64,000 nt of DNA from Spinacia oleracea (lineage: Eukaryota > Streptophyta > Magnoliopsida > Caryophyllales > Amaranthaceae), in NCBI RefSeq assembly GCF_020520425.1, contig NC_079492.1:110643157-110707156 (forward strand). Reading direction: 5' to 3'. Shown here in pieces: positions 45,032 to 56,249 of the stretch. Numbering within the stretch: position 1 is the stretch's first letter; each line of letters opens with the position of its first letter. The translations under genes were made by a program, and so were the position numbers. The notes beneath the pieces were generated by a model, which saw nothing but the letters and a program-made list of their open reading frames with translations, was not told the origin of the DNA and made no database searches.

Positions 45032-46242
45032 ATGCCAAGCATCTCGTTCACCCCTGCCGACTGCCGCGGAATCATATACCCACACGACGACCCACTGGTT
45101 CTGGGCCTTGAAATAGCAAACTTCCCAGTAAAAAGAATACTGGTGGATGGAGGAAGTTTGGCGAACATCATCTTTTGGGAAACCTTCATTCAGCTGAAAA
45201 TAGACGAGAAGGAGCTCACACGAGTCAACTATCCATTGATAGGATTTTCCGGAGCCACTGTCTTTCCGGAAGGTAGCATCAGGCTACCGGTGCAGATTGG
45301 AGAGGGGAGAACCGCAAGGGACCTAATGGTAGACTTCTTGGTAATCAAAGTGCCAGCTGCATACAACGTCATCGTGGGCCGGCCATTCATCCACGACGCG
45401 CAGGCAGTGGTATCGACATACCATCTAACCATGATATACATGTCCAATTTTGAGAAAGCTGAGAGAATCCGAGGCAGTCAAGAGTCGGCAAGATCATGCT
45501 ACTTGACGGCATTAAAAACACCAGGCCGATTGACCCCATCCATGAATATAACAAGGGAGGCAGCAACGAAAAGACCGGCAAAAGGCCAAGCCCCAAAGTC
45601 AGAGGGGGAGCAATCTCTGTTGCCCAAGAAGGAAAAAAGGCAGAAAAAGGAGTCACCCATAATCGAAAGCATCGAGAAGGGGGCTGGCTTACCCAGGCTA
45701 GAGGCCGGAGGAGAAACGGAGGAAATTGAGCTGGTGGAAGGAGAAACCGGTAGAACAGTGAAGATAGGAACCGACATTGACCCACAGTTGCAGGTAAACA
45801 TGATCGGTCTGTTGAGAGAGCACGCGGATGTGTTCGCATTCTCCGCAGAAGAAATGCCAGGTATAAGCCCGGACGTAATCGAGCACCGACTGAACGTCGA
45901 CAAATCAGTTAGGCCGGTAAAACAAAAAAAAGAAACTTCTCAACTGAAAAAAAATCAAGCAATACAGGAGGAGGTAGAAAAGTTGTTGGCTGCAGGATTC
46001 ATTGAACCATGCGACTACCCAGAATGGTTGGCCAATGTCGTAATGGTTAAAAAATCAAACGGCTCGTGGAGAATGTGTGTAGATTTCACAAATCTGAATA
46101 GAGCATGCCCAAAGGATTGCTACCCACTGCCAAGAATCGATAGGCTAGTCGACTCCACATCCGGCCACGCACTGCTCAGCTTCCTCGACGCATTTTCCGG
46201 ATACCACCAAGTCAGCCTTGCAAAGGCAGACAGGAAAAAAGC
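45032..46242 (+). pseudogene. Gypsy protease and partial reverse transcriptase
   Basis: Open frame of about 400 codons. An aspartic-protease-like RILVDGGSLANI lies near residue 36 and VDFLVIKVPAAYNVIVGRPF follows. The N-terminal reverse transcriptase blocks are GFIEPCDYPEWLANVVMVKK, WRMCVDFTNLNRACPKDCYP and LLSFLDAFSGYHQ. The catalytic YxDD box and everything after are missing because a Copia LTR starts at 46243. Stops between 44710 and 45032 separate it from gag. Confidence 0.85.
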
Positions 46243-47619
46243 TGTTAGGTTATGATACATATGAAAATTCATAAATCATGCGGAAACAACCATTTAGCCA
46301 GGAATACATATTATTTACACATAATCATATAGCATAGTTTAGATGCATACTCTTTGTCGCGTGCCTTCCCTAGCTGCGCCCGAACCGAACAAGAACAAGT
46401 CTTTAGGACTCCAAGTGTCGTCCCTCCGTAGATAGTCCACAGCACGTCCGGATCCGCCTTAAGATTGACCAACTAGAATCGCCCTTAAGGTACTAGAATT
46501 TTCGGCACTCTTAGGTAAGAAATATGACTGAATTTTTCTCTCAAAACTCACTTTGAATACTTGAATTAATCTCTGAAAATATGTGACCCTAGGCACGTAT
46601 TTATAGAGTTATGGAAAGGGAATTGGAATCCTAGTAGGATACGAATTAATTAAACTTAGAATCCTACAAGAACTCTAATTAATTAATTTATCCTTTTAGG
46701 AATAGGAATTTAATCATATACTAATTCTAATAGTTTTAGGAATCATGCATGAACACAAACTCACACACACACGGCAGCCACGAGGGCCGCCCATGCGTGT
46801 GCGTGCGAGCAGCAACCCACGCCATGAGGCCCACGCAGCCGTGGCCTTGGCGCGCGCTGGGCTTGCCTTGCGGTGGGCCTGGGCGCTGCCTTGGCTGGGC
46901 GCGCGTTTGGCTTGCTGGGCGATGGCCCGACTTCGTGCTGGGCCTTCGTCCGGCAGGCCTCGTCCGATGCTAATTCGTACGATACGCTTCCGATTAAATT
47001 CCCGGTTCCGGAATTCATTTCCGATACGAACAATATTTAATATTTCCGATTCCGGAATCAATTTCCGTTTCGAACAAATATTTAATATTTCCGTTTCCGG
47101 AATTATTTTCCGATTCCGATAATATTTCCGATTCTGACAATATTTCCGTTTCCGGCAATATTTCCGATTCTGGCAATATTTCCATTTCCGATAATATTTT
47201 CCGATACGTACCATGTTTCCGTTTCCGGCAACATCTACGACTTGGATAATATTTATATTTCCGATACGATCCATATTTCCGTTTCCGGCAATATCATCGT
47301 TTCCGGAGTATTCATTTCTTGCCTGTGACGATCTCAGCTCCCACTGAAACCAAGATCCGTCGATTCCGAATATCCATAGATGGAGTATCTAATGCCATTA
47401 AATACTTGATCCGTTTACGTACTATTTGTGTGACCCTACGGGTTCAGTCAAGAGTAAGCTGTGGATTAATATCATTAATTCCACTTGAACTGAAGCGGCC
47501 TCTAGCTAGGCATTCAGCTCACTTGATCTCACTGAATTATTAACTTGTTAATTAATACTGAACCGCATTTATTACTTAACATAGAATGCAGACTTGGACC
47601 AAGGGCATTATTTCCTTCA
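46243..47619 (-). repeat. 3' LTR of the second Copia family 1 copy
   Basis: 1377 bp, TG...CA on the minus strand. It has the same ggaaatatt repeat block and GC-rich block as the LTRs at 17733 and 27073 but is more diverged, including differences near the 3' end. A purine-rich tract (inverted) lies directly at 47621. Confidence 0.95.
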
Positions 47620-48479
47620 GTCTCCCACTTGTCCTTAGGGACAAGTGTGCATTTCCTAATTCCTTTGTCGCTCGATGCTTGCTCTTGAACAAAAGGTAAG
47701 AGTCGTCATCCTTATTATGTCCAGAGGTGTTCCTCGGTTTCAGAGTTCAACTGATCAAATAAACAGATAATCATAGCCTATGATTCATCCGAGCACGGCC
47801 ATGCATTTCACAGTTTCTAGCTCTCCGAGTGGCCTTGTACAACTTTTAAGCATCTCATCCCGATTTATGGGAGGACAATCCCAATCTTGCGATCTTGAGA
47901 TTAGACTTCGTTTGATAGGTGATTACCTGAGCGTTGCCTTTATAGCCTCCTTTTACGGTGCGACGGTTGGTCAACGTCAAAGCAACCAGTTCTCAAACAA
48001 GTAATCTCAAATCACTCAGGTATTGAGGATTTAGTGTCTAATAATTTAATGAAATTTACTTATGACAGATTTTCATCTCTTACAGTAAAGTTTCATAGGT
48101 CTTGTCCGATACTAGTCTTCCCAAAGTAAGTATCTATGCAAATGATTATGACATTGCCATGTCCACATAGTTCAAGAAACAGAACTACTAGTCATCTTGC
48201 ATTCTAATCGTCTAACGTTTTCTATGCGTCCAATTTTATAGAAAACTCCGACTAGGGACCATTTTCAACCTTTGACATTCAAGTTCACTTGATAGACATT
48301 TCTTAGTCACAGGACTGGTCCTGACAGTCTATCTTGAATATATCGTCAAATTGAAGGGACTCATCATTTAATAAACCACAAATTAAATGGAAAAATGAAT
48401 TCTTTTCATTTATTGTGAATGATTAACCAATAATGTTTTACAAAGATTTAAACTCTAAAACTTTAAAACATTAAACAGA

Positions 48480-51392
48480 GACATCAAAGCCATTCTCCAA
48501 TATGCTTGATTCCCATAGCTGCAGTGTGCGAGTTATGCTTCGCCTGCGGCAGAGGTTTAGTCAATGGATCTGATATGTTGTCATCAGTTCCAATTTTGCT
48601 TATCTAGACTTCTTTTCTTTCAACGAACTCTCGTAGAAGGTGAAATCTACGAAGTACATGCTTGACTCTCTGGTGGTGTCTAGGCTCTTTTGCCTGTGCA
48701 ATAGCTCCGTTATTGTCACAATACAGGGCTATTGGTCCTTTAATGGAGGGGACTACACCAAGTTCACCTATGAACTTCCTTAGACATATAGCTTCCTTTG
48801 CTGCTTCATGTGCAGCAATGTACTCCTCTTCAGTTGTAGAATCCGCAATAGTGCTTTGCTTAGCACTTTTCCAGCTTACTGCTCCTCCGTTGAGGTAGAA
48901 GACAAACCCAGACTGTGATCTGAAATCATCTTTGTCGGTTTGGAAACTTGCGTCCGTATAGCCTTTAACAATTAATTCATCATCTCCACCATAGACCAGG
49001 AAGTCATCTTTGTACCTTTTCAGGTACTTCAGAATGTTCTTGGCAGCAGTTTAATGCGCCTCTCCTAGGTCTGACTGGTATCTGCTCGTAGCACTGAGTG
49101 CGTACGCAACATCCGGGCGTGTACATATCATAGCATACATTATTGAAACAATCAATGATGCATATGGAATCCCATTCATTCGTCTACGCTCATCAAGTGT
49201 TTTTGGGCACTGAGTCTTGCTTAGAGTCATTCCATGAGACATGGGTAGGTAGCCTCGCTTGGAGTCCGCCATCTTGAACCTATCAAGCACCTTATTGATA
49301 TAAGTGCTTTGACTAAGTCCAATCATCCTTTTAGATCTATCTCTGTAAATCTTGATGCCCAATATGTACTGTGCTTCTCCTAGATCCTTCATCGAAAAAA
49401 ATTTCCCAAGCCAAATCTTGACAGAGTTCAACATAGGAATGTCATTTCCGATAAGTAATATGTCGTCGACATACAATACTAGGAAAGCAATTTTGCTCCC
49501 ACTGACCTTCTTGTATACACAAGGTTCGTCCGCGTTCTTGATGAAACCAAAGTCACTGACTGCTTCATCAAAACGTATATTCCAGCTCCTGGATGCCTGC
49601 TTCAATCCGTAGATTGATTTCTTTAGCTTGCATACCTTTTTAGCATTCTTTGGATCCTCAAAACCTTCGGGCTGTGTCATAAACAGAGTTTCTGTTAAAA
49701 CGCCGTTTAAGAAAGCAGTTTTGACATCCATCTGCCATATTTCGTAATCGTAATATGCAGCGATTGCTAACATTATCCGAATAGACTTTAGCATTGCAAC
49801 TGGTGAAAAGGTTTCATCGTAGTCCACACCGTGGACTTGCCTGTAACCTTTTGCAACCAATCTAGATTTGAAAACTTCAAGTTTCCCATCCTTGTCCTTT
49901 TTCAGTTTGAAAACCCATTTGCTTCCAATGGCTTGGTAGCCATCTGGCAAATCGACCAAATCCCATACTTGGTTTTCAGACATGGAGTCCAATTCAGATT
50001 GCATGGCTTCTTGCCATTGCTTGGAGCTAGGGCTCGTCATAGCTTGTTTGTAAGTCGCAGGTTCATCACTTTCAAGTAATAGAACGTCATAGCTCTCGTT
50101 CGTCAAAATACCTAAGTACCTTTCAGGTTGAGATCTATATCTTTGCGATCTACGCGGGGTAACATTTCTAGATTGACCATGATTCTCACCAGATTCTTCT
50201 AAAGATCTCTGAGTTTCATCCTGAATGTCATCTTGAGCATTCTCTAGAGTTTGTTGTTCGACTCGAATTTCTTCGAGGTCTACTTTTCTCCCACTTGTCA
50301 TTTTGGAAATGTGATCTTTCTCCAAAAAGACACCATCTCGAGCAACAAACACCTTGTTCTCAGATGTATTGTAGAAGTAATACCCCTTTGTTTCCTTTGG
50401 ATAGCCCACAAGGATACATTTGTCAGATTTTGGATGAAGTTTGTCTGAAATTAATCGTTTGACGTATACTTCACATCCCCAAATCTTAAGAAAAGACACA
50501 TTTGGAGGCTTTCCAAACCATAATTCGTATGGAGTCTTTTCGACAGCTTTAGACGGAGCTCTATTTATAGTGAGTGCAGCTGTATTTAGTGCATGTCCCC
50601 AAAATTCTAATGGAAGTTCGGCCTGACCCATCATTGACCTGACCATGTCTAGCAAGGTTCTGTTCCTCCGTTCCGACACACCGTTCCATTGTGGTGTTCC
50701 AGGAGGAGTCAATTCTGATAGAATTCCACATTCTTTCAGATGGTCATCAAATTCATAGCTCAGATATTCACCGCCTCTATCAGACCGCAGTGCTTTAATC
50801 TTCTTGCCTAATTGATTCTCTACTTCACTCTGAAATTCCTTGAATTTGTCAAAGGATTCAGACTTATGCTTCATTAGGTAGACATAACCATACCTACTGA
50901 AGTCATCAGTGAAAGTGATAAAGTAGCTGAAACCACCTCTAGCATTTGTACTCATTGGTCCACATACATCTGTATGGATTAAACCCAATAGTTCATTTGC
51001 TCTTTCTCCAACTTTAGAGAAAGGTTGCTTTGTCATTTTGCCAAGTAAACATGATTCGCATTTACCATAATCCTCTAAGTCAAATGGTTCTAGAATTCCT
51101 TCCTTTTGAAGTCTTTCTAAGCGTTTCAAGTTTATATGGCCTAATCGACAATGCCACAGATAGGTGAGATCTGAATCATCTTTTTTGGCCTTTTTGGTAT
51201 TTATGTTATAAACTTGTTTGTCGTGATCTAATAAATAAAGTCCATTGACTAATCTAGCAGATCCATAAAACATCTCTTTAAAATAAAACGAACAACTATT
51301 GTCTTTTATTAAAAAGGAAAATCCCTTAGCATCTAAGCAAGAAACTGAAATGATGTTTTTAGTAAGACTTGGAACATGGAAACAATCTTCCA
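48480..51392 (-). pseudogene. Copia family 1 pol, second copy, truncated and with stops
   Basis: On the minus strand, an open frame from the CACTA junction at 51392 to 49051 holds GAG-pre-integrase, integrase (HTDVCGP, RSDRGGEY, NGVSERRNRT), reverse transcriptase (WVFKLKKDKDGK, YVDDILLIGND) and a long connection region. It stops at a TAA near 49052 where the other copy has a Trp codon (TGG). A further TAG near 48607 interrupts RNase H. The protease and gag are missing. It is nearly identical in sequence to the copy at 22693-26208 in the shared part. Confidence 0.92.
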
Positions 51393-51923
51393 CACTACTA
51401 CAAAAATAGGCAAAGGGACCTGTCCAAATATGCCTAATAGACCTCCTTTGGACAGGTCTCTATCTCAGAGGTCTCTTTGATAAAGAGACCCCCTCATTAA
51501 AGGAGGTCTCTTATTAAGAAAGATGAGACCCTTTATTAGAGAAATGGGGTCTCTTTGTTTATTTTTTTAATATTTTTATATACAGAAAATTCAGACCTCC
51601 TATGTCAGATAGGAGATCTCTTTGGGATTTTTTTAATATTTATTTATTATACATGAGAGAGCCCTTTTATAGATAATGGGTCTCTTTTCAATTTTTTTAA
51701 TTAAAAAAAATATCAACGAGCCATATTTTGGCCTGGAAATTCAGCATTGAACATGCTTGATAATACTATAAATAATTAATACTATTACCGAAATAAAAGT
51801 ATTTCTTACTTCACATCAACTGTGATCCAAATCCCCACAAAAAAAAATGTGATATCCAAAATACATAAAAACTGGTACACGTTAAGCTGATTCACTAAAA
51901 GTAATAATCGGAGTCGCACCATT

Positions 51924-51998
51924 TAGCTGGTTGTTGCTCCTACTGCCTTCTTCAGAGCAGGGCCACCAATTACACCTTTACCAGGTCCCATACTTGAT
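51924..51998 (-). pseudogene. exon-like fragment in the CACTA element
   Basis: On the minus strand an acceptor TTGCTTCAG is followed by an open stretch reading MGPGKGVIGGPALKKAVGAT and a stop. I do not recognise it. It lies on the same strand as the H+-ATPase-like exons and could be the last exon of a captured gene. Confidence 0.35.
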
Positions 51999-52483
51999 TC
52001 TGAAGCAAAATATATATCATTAAACTGTCAGTAAAAGAAGAGAAACATATAGGGCAAACACATACTTTCATAGTATACTCAACGGATAAAACTAGAACTT
52101 TCTGTAACAAGAGTTAACAATAAAAGTAAGCAGCATTTAGAGTTTCATGTTCTATATTTTGACAAGAAGTGGGTTAGAAACCATGGATAATAACTAATCT
52201 ACACAGTGCAAATTAAGGGACACAGAATAATTGACAACAGTAGCCAGAAAAGGCACAACATTATAGAGAGAAGTATGCATCAGACCATTAATTCAAGAAT
52301 CTGACATCAATTCTCTTTTACAACAACTTCTAGAGATGAATGGTGCAGTAGGCAAAATATCAGGAAAATATCATATTCACATCAAAATAAGGGTAAAAAC
52401 TTGTACTTATATAATATGTACTATGGAGTAATTCATCATTAACAAACAAATTCCATCACCATCATACTCCAAATAGAGCTAAC

Positions 52484-52969
52484 CTGATAGCATCTTGACG
52501 CTAATACCAAGATCAAAAGCTCTCGCTATCGCGTCTGCACTTTCAGATGTGTGGAATGACACAAATTAATGTCCATGCATCCTCGTAGTTAACCTTCGTC
52601 CCATCTCTAACTTCCTAAATGAATTTCTTGGTAATCAACCCAACATGCAGTTGGATTAAGTCTTAATCAAGGAACGAGGCCAAAGTATTACCTGGAATGC
52701 TACAGCATGCAAATGCTAAACTCGTTTTGTGAACTTGTCAATGAGAACAAACTCTTATATGTATCTCATTCTTATTATGTGCCAGGTTTAGGATCTACGA
52801 ACCAATTCAAAGCATTAAGAATATGGGGGAAAAAGGCATTTTAACGCTAGCACTGTGAAACCATTACCTGCTGAGGAACACTATTACAAACTTTGTATAT
52901 GGGCTTATAAATCGGAGTCAAATCAGATGGCATATTAGTTACGAAGTACTTCCTAAATGCCAGCCAAGC
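52484..52969 (-). pseudogene. captured gene fragment resembling plasma-membrane H+-ATPase, three exons
   Basis: On the minus strand, exon-like blocks are 52969-52868 (AWLAFRKYFVTNMPSDLTPI, unidentified), 52715-52692 (HLHAVAFQ) and 52614-52484. Each is bounded by AG and GT. The last two read AVAFQ EVRDGTKVNYEDAW and, after a one-base frame change, HTSESADAIARAFDLGISVK. This follows the plant P-type H+-ATPase segment AVAYQEVPEG...DPPRHDSAETIRRAL.LGV.VKMITGD in order and spacing. The DPPRHDS and TGD motifs are altered and the frame is broken, so it cannot work. Confidence 0.45.
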
Positions 52970-53054
52970 CTGAAATGCAAAATAGATATAACATAAACTG
53001 ATGTGACACAATATTCCCCAAAAAATAAGCAGAAAACTTTACACATGACATACT

Positions 53055-54351
53055 TGTTGTTCCTAAGTTTTGGTTGATGACACACACATATTGCAAACTT
53101 CCTGATTATGGTTGCTAAATGACTTTGAACAGGCATATGCCCAAGTTTCTATTAGGATAGGAACTTGAATAAACTGGTGAAGTTCCTGAGGTACACTTGG
53201 AACAGTCAATGGAGTTTCAGAGCTGGAAGTTGTATCTGTTCCAGTTTGAAGTCACAAGAGGAGCAACACAGTTACATATCAAGAGTTCCGAATATCCACA
53301 AGAACTATTACAGACTCATAGCCAAGAGTTCCTGTGTTAGCAAGAGAGGAACTCATCAATGTTCCTTAGCTGGAACGTCTGAAGCTTCTGAGTTGCAAGT
53401 TCCAGACAAAGGGAAGACATAAAGTCTAGGTAGTCCACTGTACTTAGAATTTTATGTAAATATTAATTATGCAAATGGTATATAGAGTACTCAAGGAACT
53501 TATGATTTAATTAGGCCATTTATTTTATTGGAAGCGATTTTTATGGAAAACATTTTCATAAATAAAAACAAGTTTTACATATTTAATATAAAATAGATTT
53601 ACGTGTTATTTTATTTAAACAAAACTTATTTTCCTAAATATTCTCCTAAGTTTTTGTAGATAAATAAAATCTGTTTTAAAGAAATATTTTAGGGTTTGAT
53701 TGAGTCAAACCACCAACTGCTTTGTGGCTGAACGTGGGAAGTGGTCTTCCCCTTGTTCCTCAAGTCAAGGGACGTGGAGACCAAAGTGCTGGCAGTTAGC
53801 AGTTGAGGTTTTGAAGGGAACTAACCCTAAGGATAAACACTATAAAAGGGAAATCGTTTTTGGTTTAAAGTACACAAACATTCTGAGAGTTTTTGCTTTC
53901 CTAAAAACGTTTTGTCTAAGATTTTCTAAAACAGTTTGTGTCCTAGTTAATATCAAAGTTCCTAAGTTCCTTATATCCACACAAAAGCATTATTAATATC
54001 TAGAGTTATCCAAACACGAATTATATTTTGTATTAGTAAGGATAGAGTTATCCTGTTTAGACTTAGAGTTTAAGTCTGAGAGAGAGAAGTCAAGGAGTTG
54101 TAATCGAAGTAGATTACTGTGAGGAACACGAGTTTGAGAGGAACTTGTGTTGGAGAGATTATTGTAATCGAGGCATTACCATAATAAAAGAATTCTCTTC
54201 TTGATTAGTATCAAGAAGTTTTCACAATTATTGTTATTGTCTTCTCTATTCTCAGTTTCTTGATTGTTTCTTAAGTTCCGCAAGAAACTTTATCAAAGTT
54301 CTAATTACAATTCACCCCCCCCCTCTTGTGCGTGTTCCTACTGGAATAACA
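53055..54351 (+). repeat. 5' LTR of the SIRE-like element
   Basis: 1297 bp, TGTTGTTCC to ATAACA. A TATAAAAGGG box near 53842 is a good core promoter candidate. The short open frames in it (repeated exactly in the other LTR) are unlikely to be genes. Confidence 0.95.
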
Positions 54352-54352
54352 G

Positions 54353-54366
54353 TTGGTATCAGAGCC
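54353..54366 (+). other. primer-binding site (initiator tRNA-Met)
   Basis: TTGGTATCAGAGCC, one base after the 5' LTR. Confidence 0.9.
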
Positions 54367-54416
54367 AGTACTCACTAAAACACAGGAAACCCTGTTTGAG
54401 TCAAGTTCCTGAAAGT

Positions 54417-56249
54417 ATGAACTCACAAGAGAAACTGGAAGAAGGTTACTCGACACAAAGGCCACCTATGTTCAATGGCAAGTTCTACTCATACTGGAAG
54501 AATAGAATGGAGATATTCATCAAAGCTGAAAATTACCAAGTTTGGCGTGTAATTGAAGTTGGAGACTTCGAGGTAACAAAGACCAATGCTGAAAACGAGG
54601 TAGTTCCTAAACCAATGTCTGAATTTTCTAAAGAAGACTTTGATAAATATGAGATGAATGCCATGGCTGTCAAAATCTTGCATTGCGGGCTTGGACCTCA
54701 TGAACACAACAGAGTCATGGGGTGCAAGAACGCAAAACAGATTTGGGAACTACTTCAAGTAACCCACGAAGGAACTAATGAAGTTAAGCGTTCCAAAATT
54801 GACCTTTTGATGTCTAAATATGAAAGATTTGAGATGCTTCCAAAAGAAACTATTCAAGAAATGTTCACTAGATTTACTAACATAACCAATGAATTAGTTT
54901 CTCTTGGTAGAATCATTCCCACAGATGAACAGGTAAGAAAAATACTAAGAAGCATGCCACAAGATGATCGCTGGAGAACAAAGGTCACTGCACTGTTTGA
55001 GACCAAGGACTTCACCAAGTTCAACATTGAACAACTTGCTGGTTCCTTGATGACACACGAACTGCATCTTGGAGCTGCTGTTCCCGAGAGCTCAAGAAGT
55101 CGAGGACTTGCTCTAAAGGCTGAGGAACTCGATGAATCTGAACCAGATGAAGAAGAGGCTGCCATGCTGGTCAGAAGAATGAGAAAGCTCTATAGGAACT
55201 TCAAACCAGGAAACCAGAAAGGAAGGAACTTTGCCAAGAAAATCACTAGTTCCAAAACTGAGCAAGGTTGCTTCAAATGTGGAGAAACTGATCATCAAAT
55301 TCGTGAATGCCCTCTGTGGGAGAACGACAAGACCAGAGGAAAAGGGAAGGAACAGGTCAAAGATCGCTTTAACAAGTCTACCTTCAACAGACCAAACTTC
55401 AAGAAGGCCATGATAGCTGCATGGGGCGAAGCAACAGACTCAGAAGACGATGAGGAACAACCAAATGAAGAAACTGCAAATCTCTGCCTTATGGCTAGAA
55501 CAGAAGGAACTGATCAAGTTCCATCAGAAGAAGTAAGTTCCTCCACTCTTCAGTGTCTCTCAAAGTCAAAACTAATTGAACTGTTGCTAGAAACTCTAGA
55601 TGATTACAAAAAGCTAAGTATATTAAAAGCACAAAGTGATAGAGCCTTGGAACTCAGTAAAGACCACATAAATTATCTGAACAATATTAGATCTGATGTC
55701 CAAGGCAGGTTCTTTGAATTACTAGATAGAAATACCTCTATTAATGAGTCATTCGAAAAAATTAGAAATGAAAACATCATTCTACAAGTTCAACTCAGTC
55801 AATATAAGATGTTTAATTTAAGTTTAGATCCTACAAAATCCTTGGAAATCAACATGGGAATTTTTAACATCGACTTAGAAAATTTAAACAAAGATCTGAT
55901 CACCACAAAGGAACAAAAAGAGAAACTGGAAAGGGAACTATCCATGGCCAGGGCACAGAGACAACCACCTAAAGTTCCTCCCAAATGGATTGAGAATGCT
56001 CAATCTAAGAGAACAGAAGGATTGGGCTTTAACCATAAAAATAGTCATAAGAAGAAGTATGTGGATCTTCCTAGTGTAAAAGTCTGCTTCTCATGTGGAA
56101 GTGGAAGTCACATAAGTACTGAGTGTTCCAAGATGAAGGAACAGGATCAAAGAAATATAAATTATGTAAAGCAAAAATGGGTTAAGAAGTCTGAAGTTAT
56201 AGTTGAAAAGGAACTCGAGGAAACCCGAGTTCCTGTAACTAACCTTTGA
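54417..56249 (+). CDS. gag protein of the SIRE-like element
   Basis: The gag polyprotein forms the virus-like particle that packages the element RNA. The best start is ATG 54417 ([20 protein letters not shown]), 51 bases after the primer-binding site; the frame is open further up into the LTR, but no AUG there is needed. It has a UBN2-type gag core ([40 protein letters not shown]). One CCHC knuckle is [14 protein letters not shown]; a second Cys/His cluster ([14 protein letters not shown]) lies near the C-terminus. A Glu/Lys-rich stretch between them could form a coiled coil. Length is 610 aa, long for Copia but normal for SIRE. It ends at TGA 56247, and pol begins one frame back. Confidence 0.88.
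   Translation: MNSQEKLEEGYSTQRPPMFNGKFYSYWKNRMEIFIKAENYQVWRVIEVGDFEVTKTNAENEVVPKPMSEFSKEDFDKYEMNAMAVKILHCGLGPHEHNRVMGCKNAKQIWELLQVTHEGTNEVKRSKIDLLMSKYERFEMLPKETIQEMFTRFTNITNELVSLGRIIPTDEQVRKILRSMPQDDRWRTKVTALFETKDFTKFNIEQLAGSLMTHELHLGAAVPESSRSRGLALKAEELDESEPDEEEAAMLVRRMRKLYRNFKPGNQKGRNFAKKITSSKTEQGCFKCGETDHQIRECPLWENDKTRGKGKEQVKDRFNKSTFNRPNFKKAMIAAWGEATDSEDDEEQPNEETANLCLMARTEGTDQVPSEEVSSSTLQCLSKSKLIELLLETLDDYKKLSILKAQSDRALELSKDHINYLNNIRSDVQGRFFELLDRNTSINESFEKIRNENIILQVQLSQYKMFNLSLDPTKSLEINMGIFNIDLENLNKDLITTKEQKEKLERELSMARAQRQPPKVPPKWIENAQSKRTEGLGFNHKNSHKKKYVDLPSVKVCFSCGSGSHISTECSKMKEQDQRNINYVKQKWVKKSEVIVEKELEETRVPVTNL

Larger units (their letters stand above)
35760..46242 (+). mobile_element. 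Ty3/Gypsy retrotransposon, 5' part, degenerate and interrupted
   Basis: A candidate 5' LTR spans about 35760-36159 (TGTACGGGAAGC to CCGGAACA), followed by a primer-binding-like ATTGGCGCTA. gag is split by a CACTA transposon at 36489-43435, and the reverse transcriptase is cut at 46242 by a minus-strand Copia LTR. Domain wording (DGGS protease, CAFHDDCGHYTEDC knuckle) suggests the Tat-like branch. The second half and the 3' LTR are not in the window, so the LTR limits are estimates. Confidence 0.7.
46243..51392 (-). mobile_element. Copia family 1, second copy, 3' part (minus strand)
   Basis: Related along its length to the family 1 element at 17733. It comprises the 3' LTR (46243-47619), the 3' untranslated region and pol back to just after the protease, where a CACTA-type element cuts it at 51393. 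Its own 5' half is not in the window. It inserted into the Gypsy reverse transcriptase. Confidence 0.93.

Noticed and set aside
53165-53996. 85- and 98-codon frames in the SIRE-like LTR, repeated at 62163-62994
   Set aside because: Exact repetition is due to LTR identity; the translations resemble no protein and overlap the promoter region.
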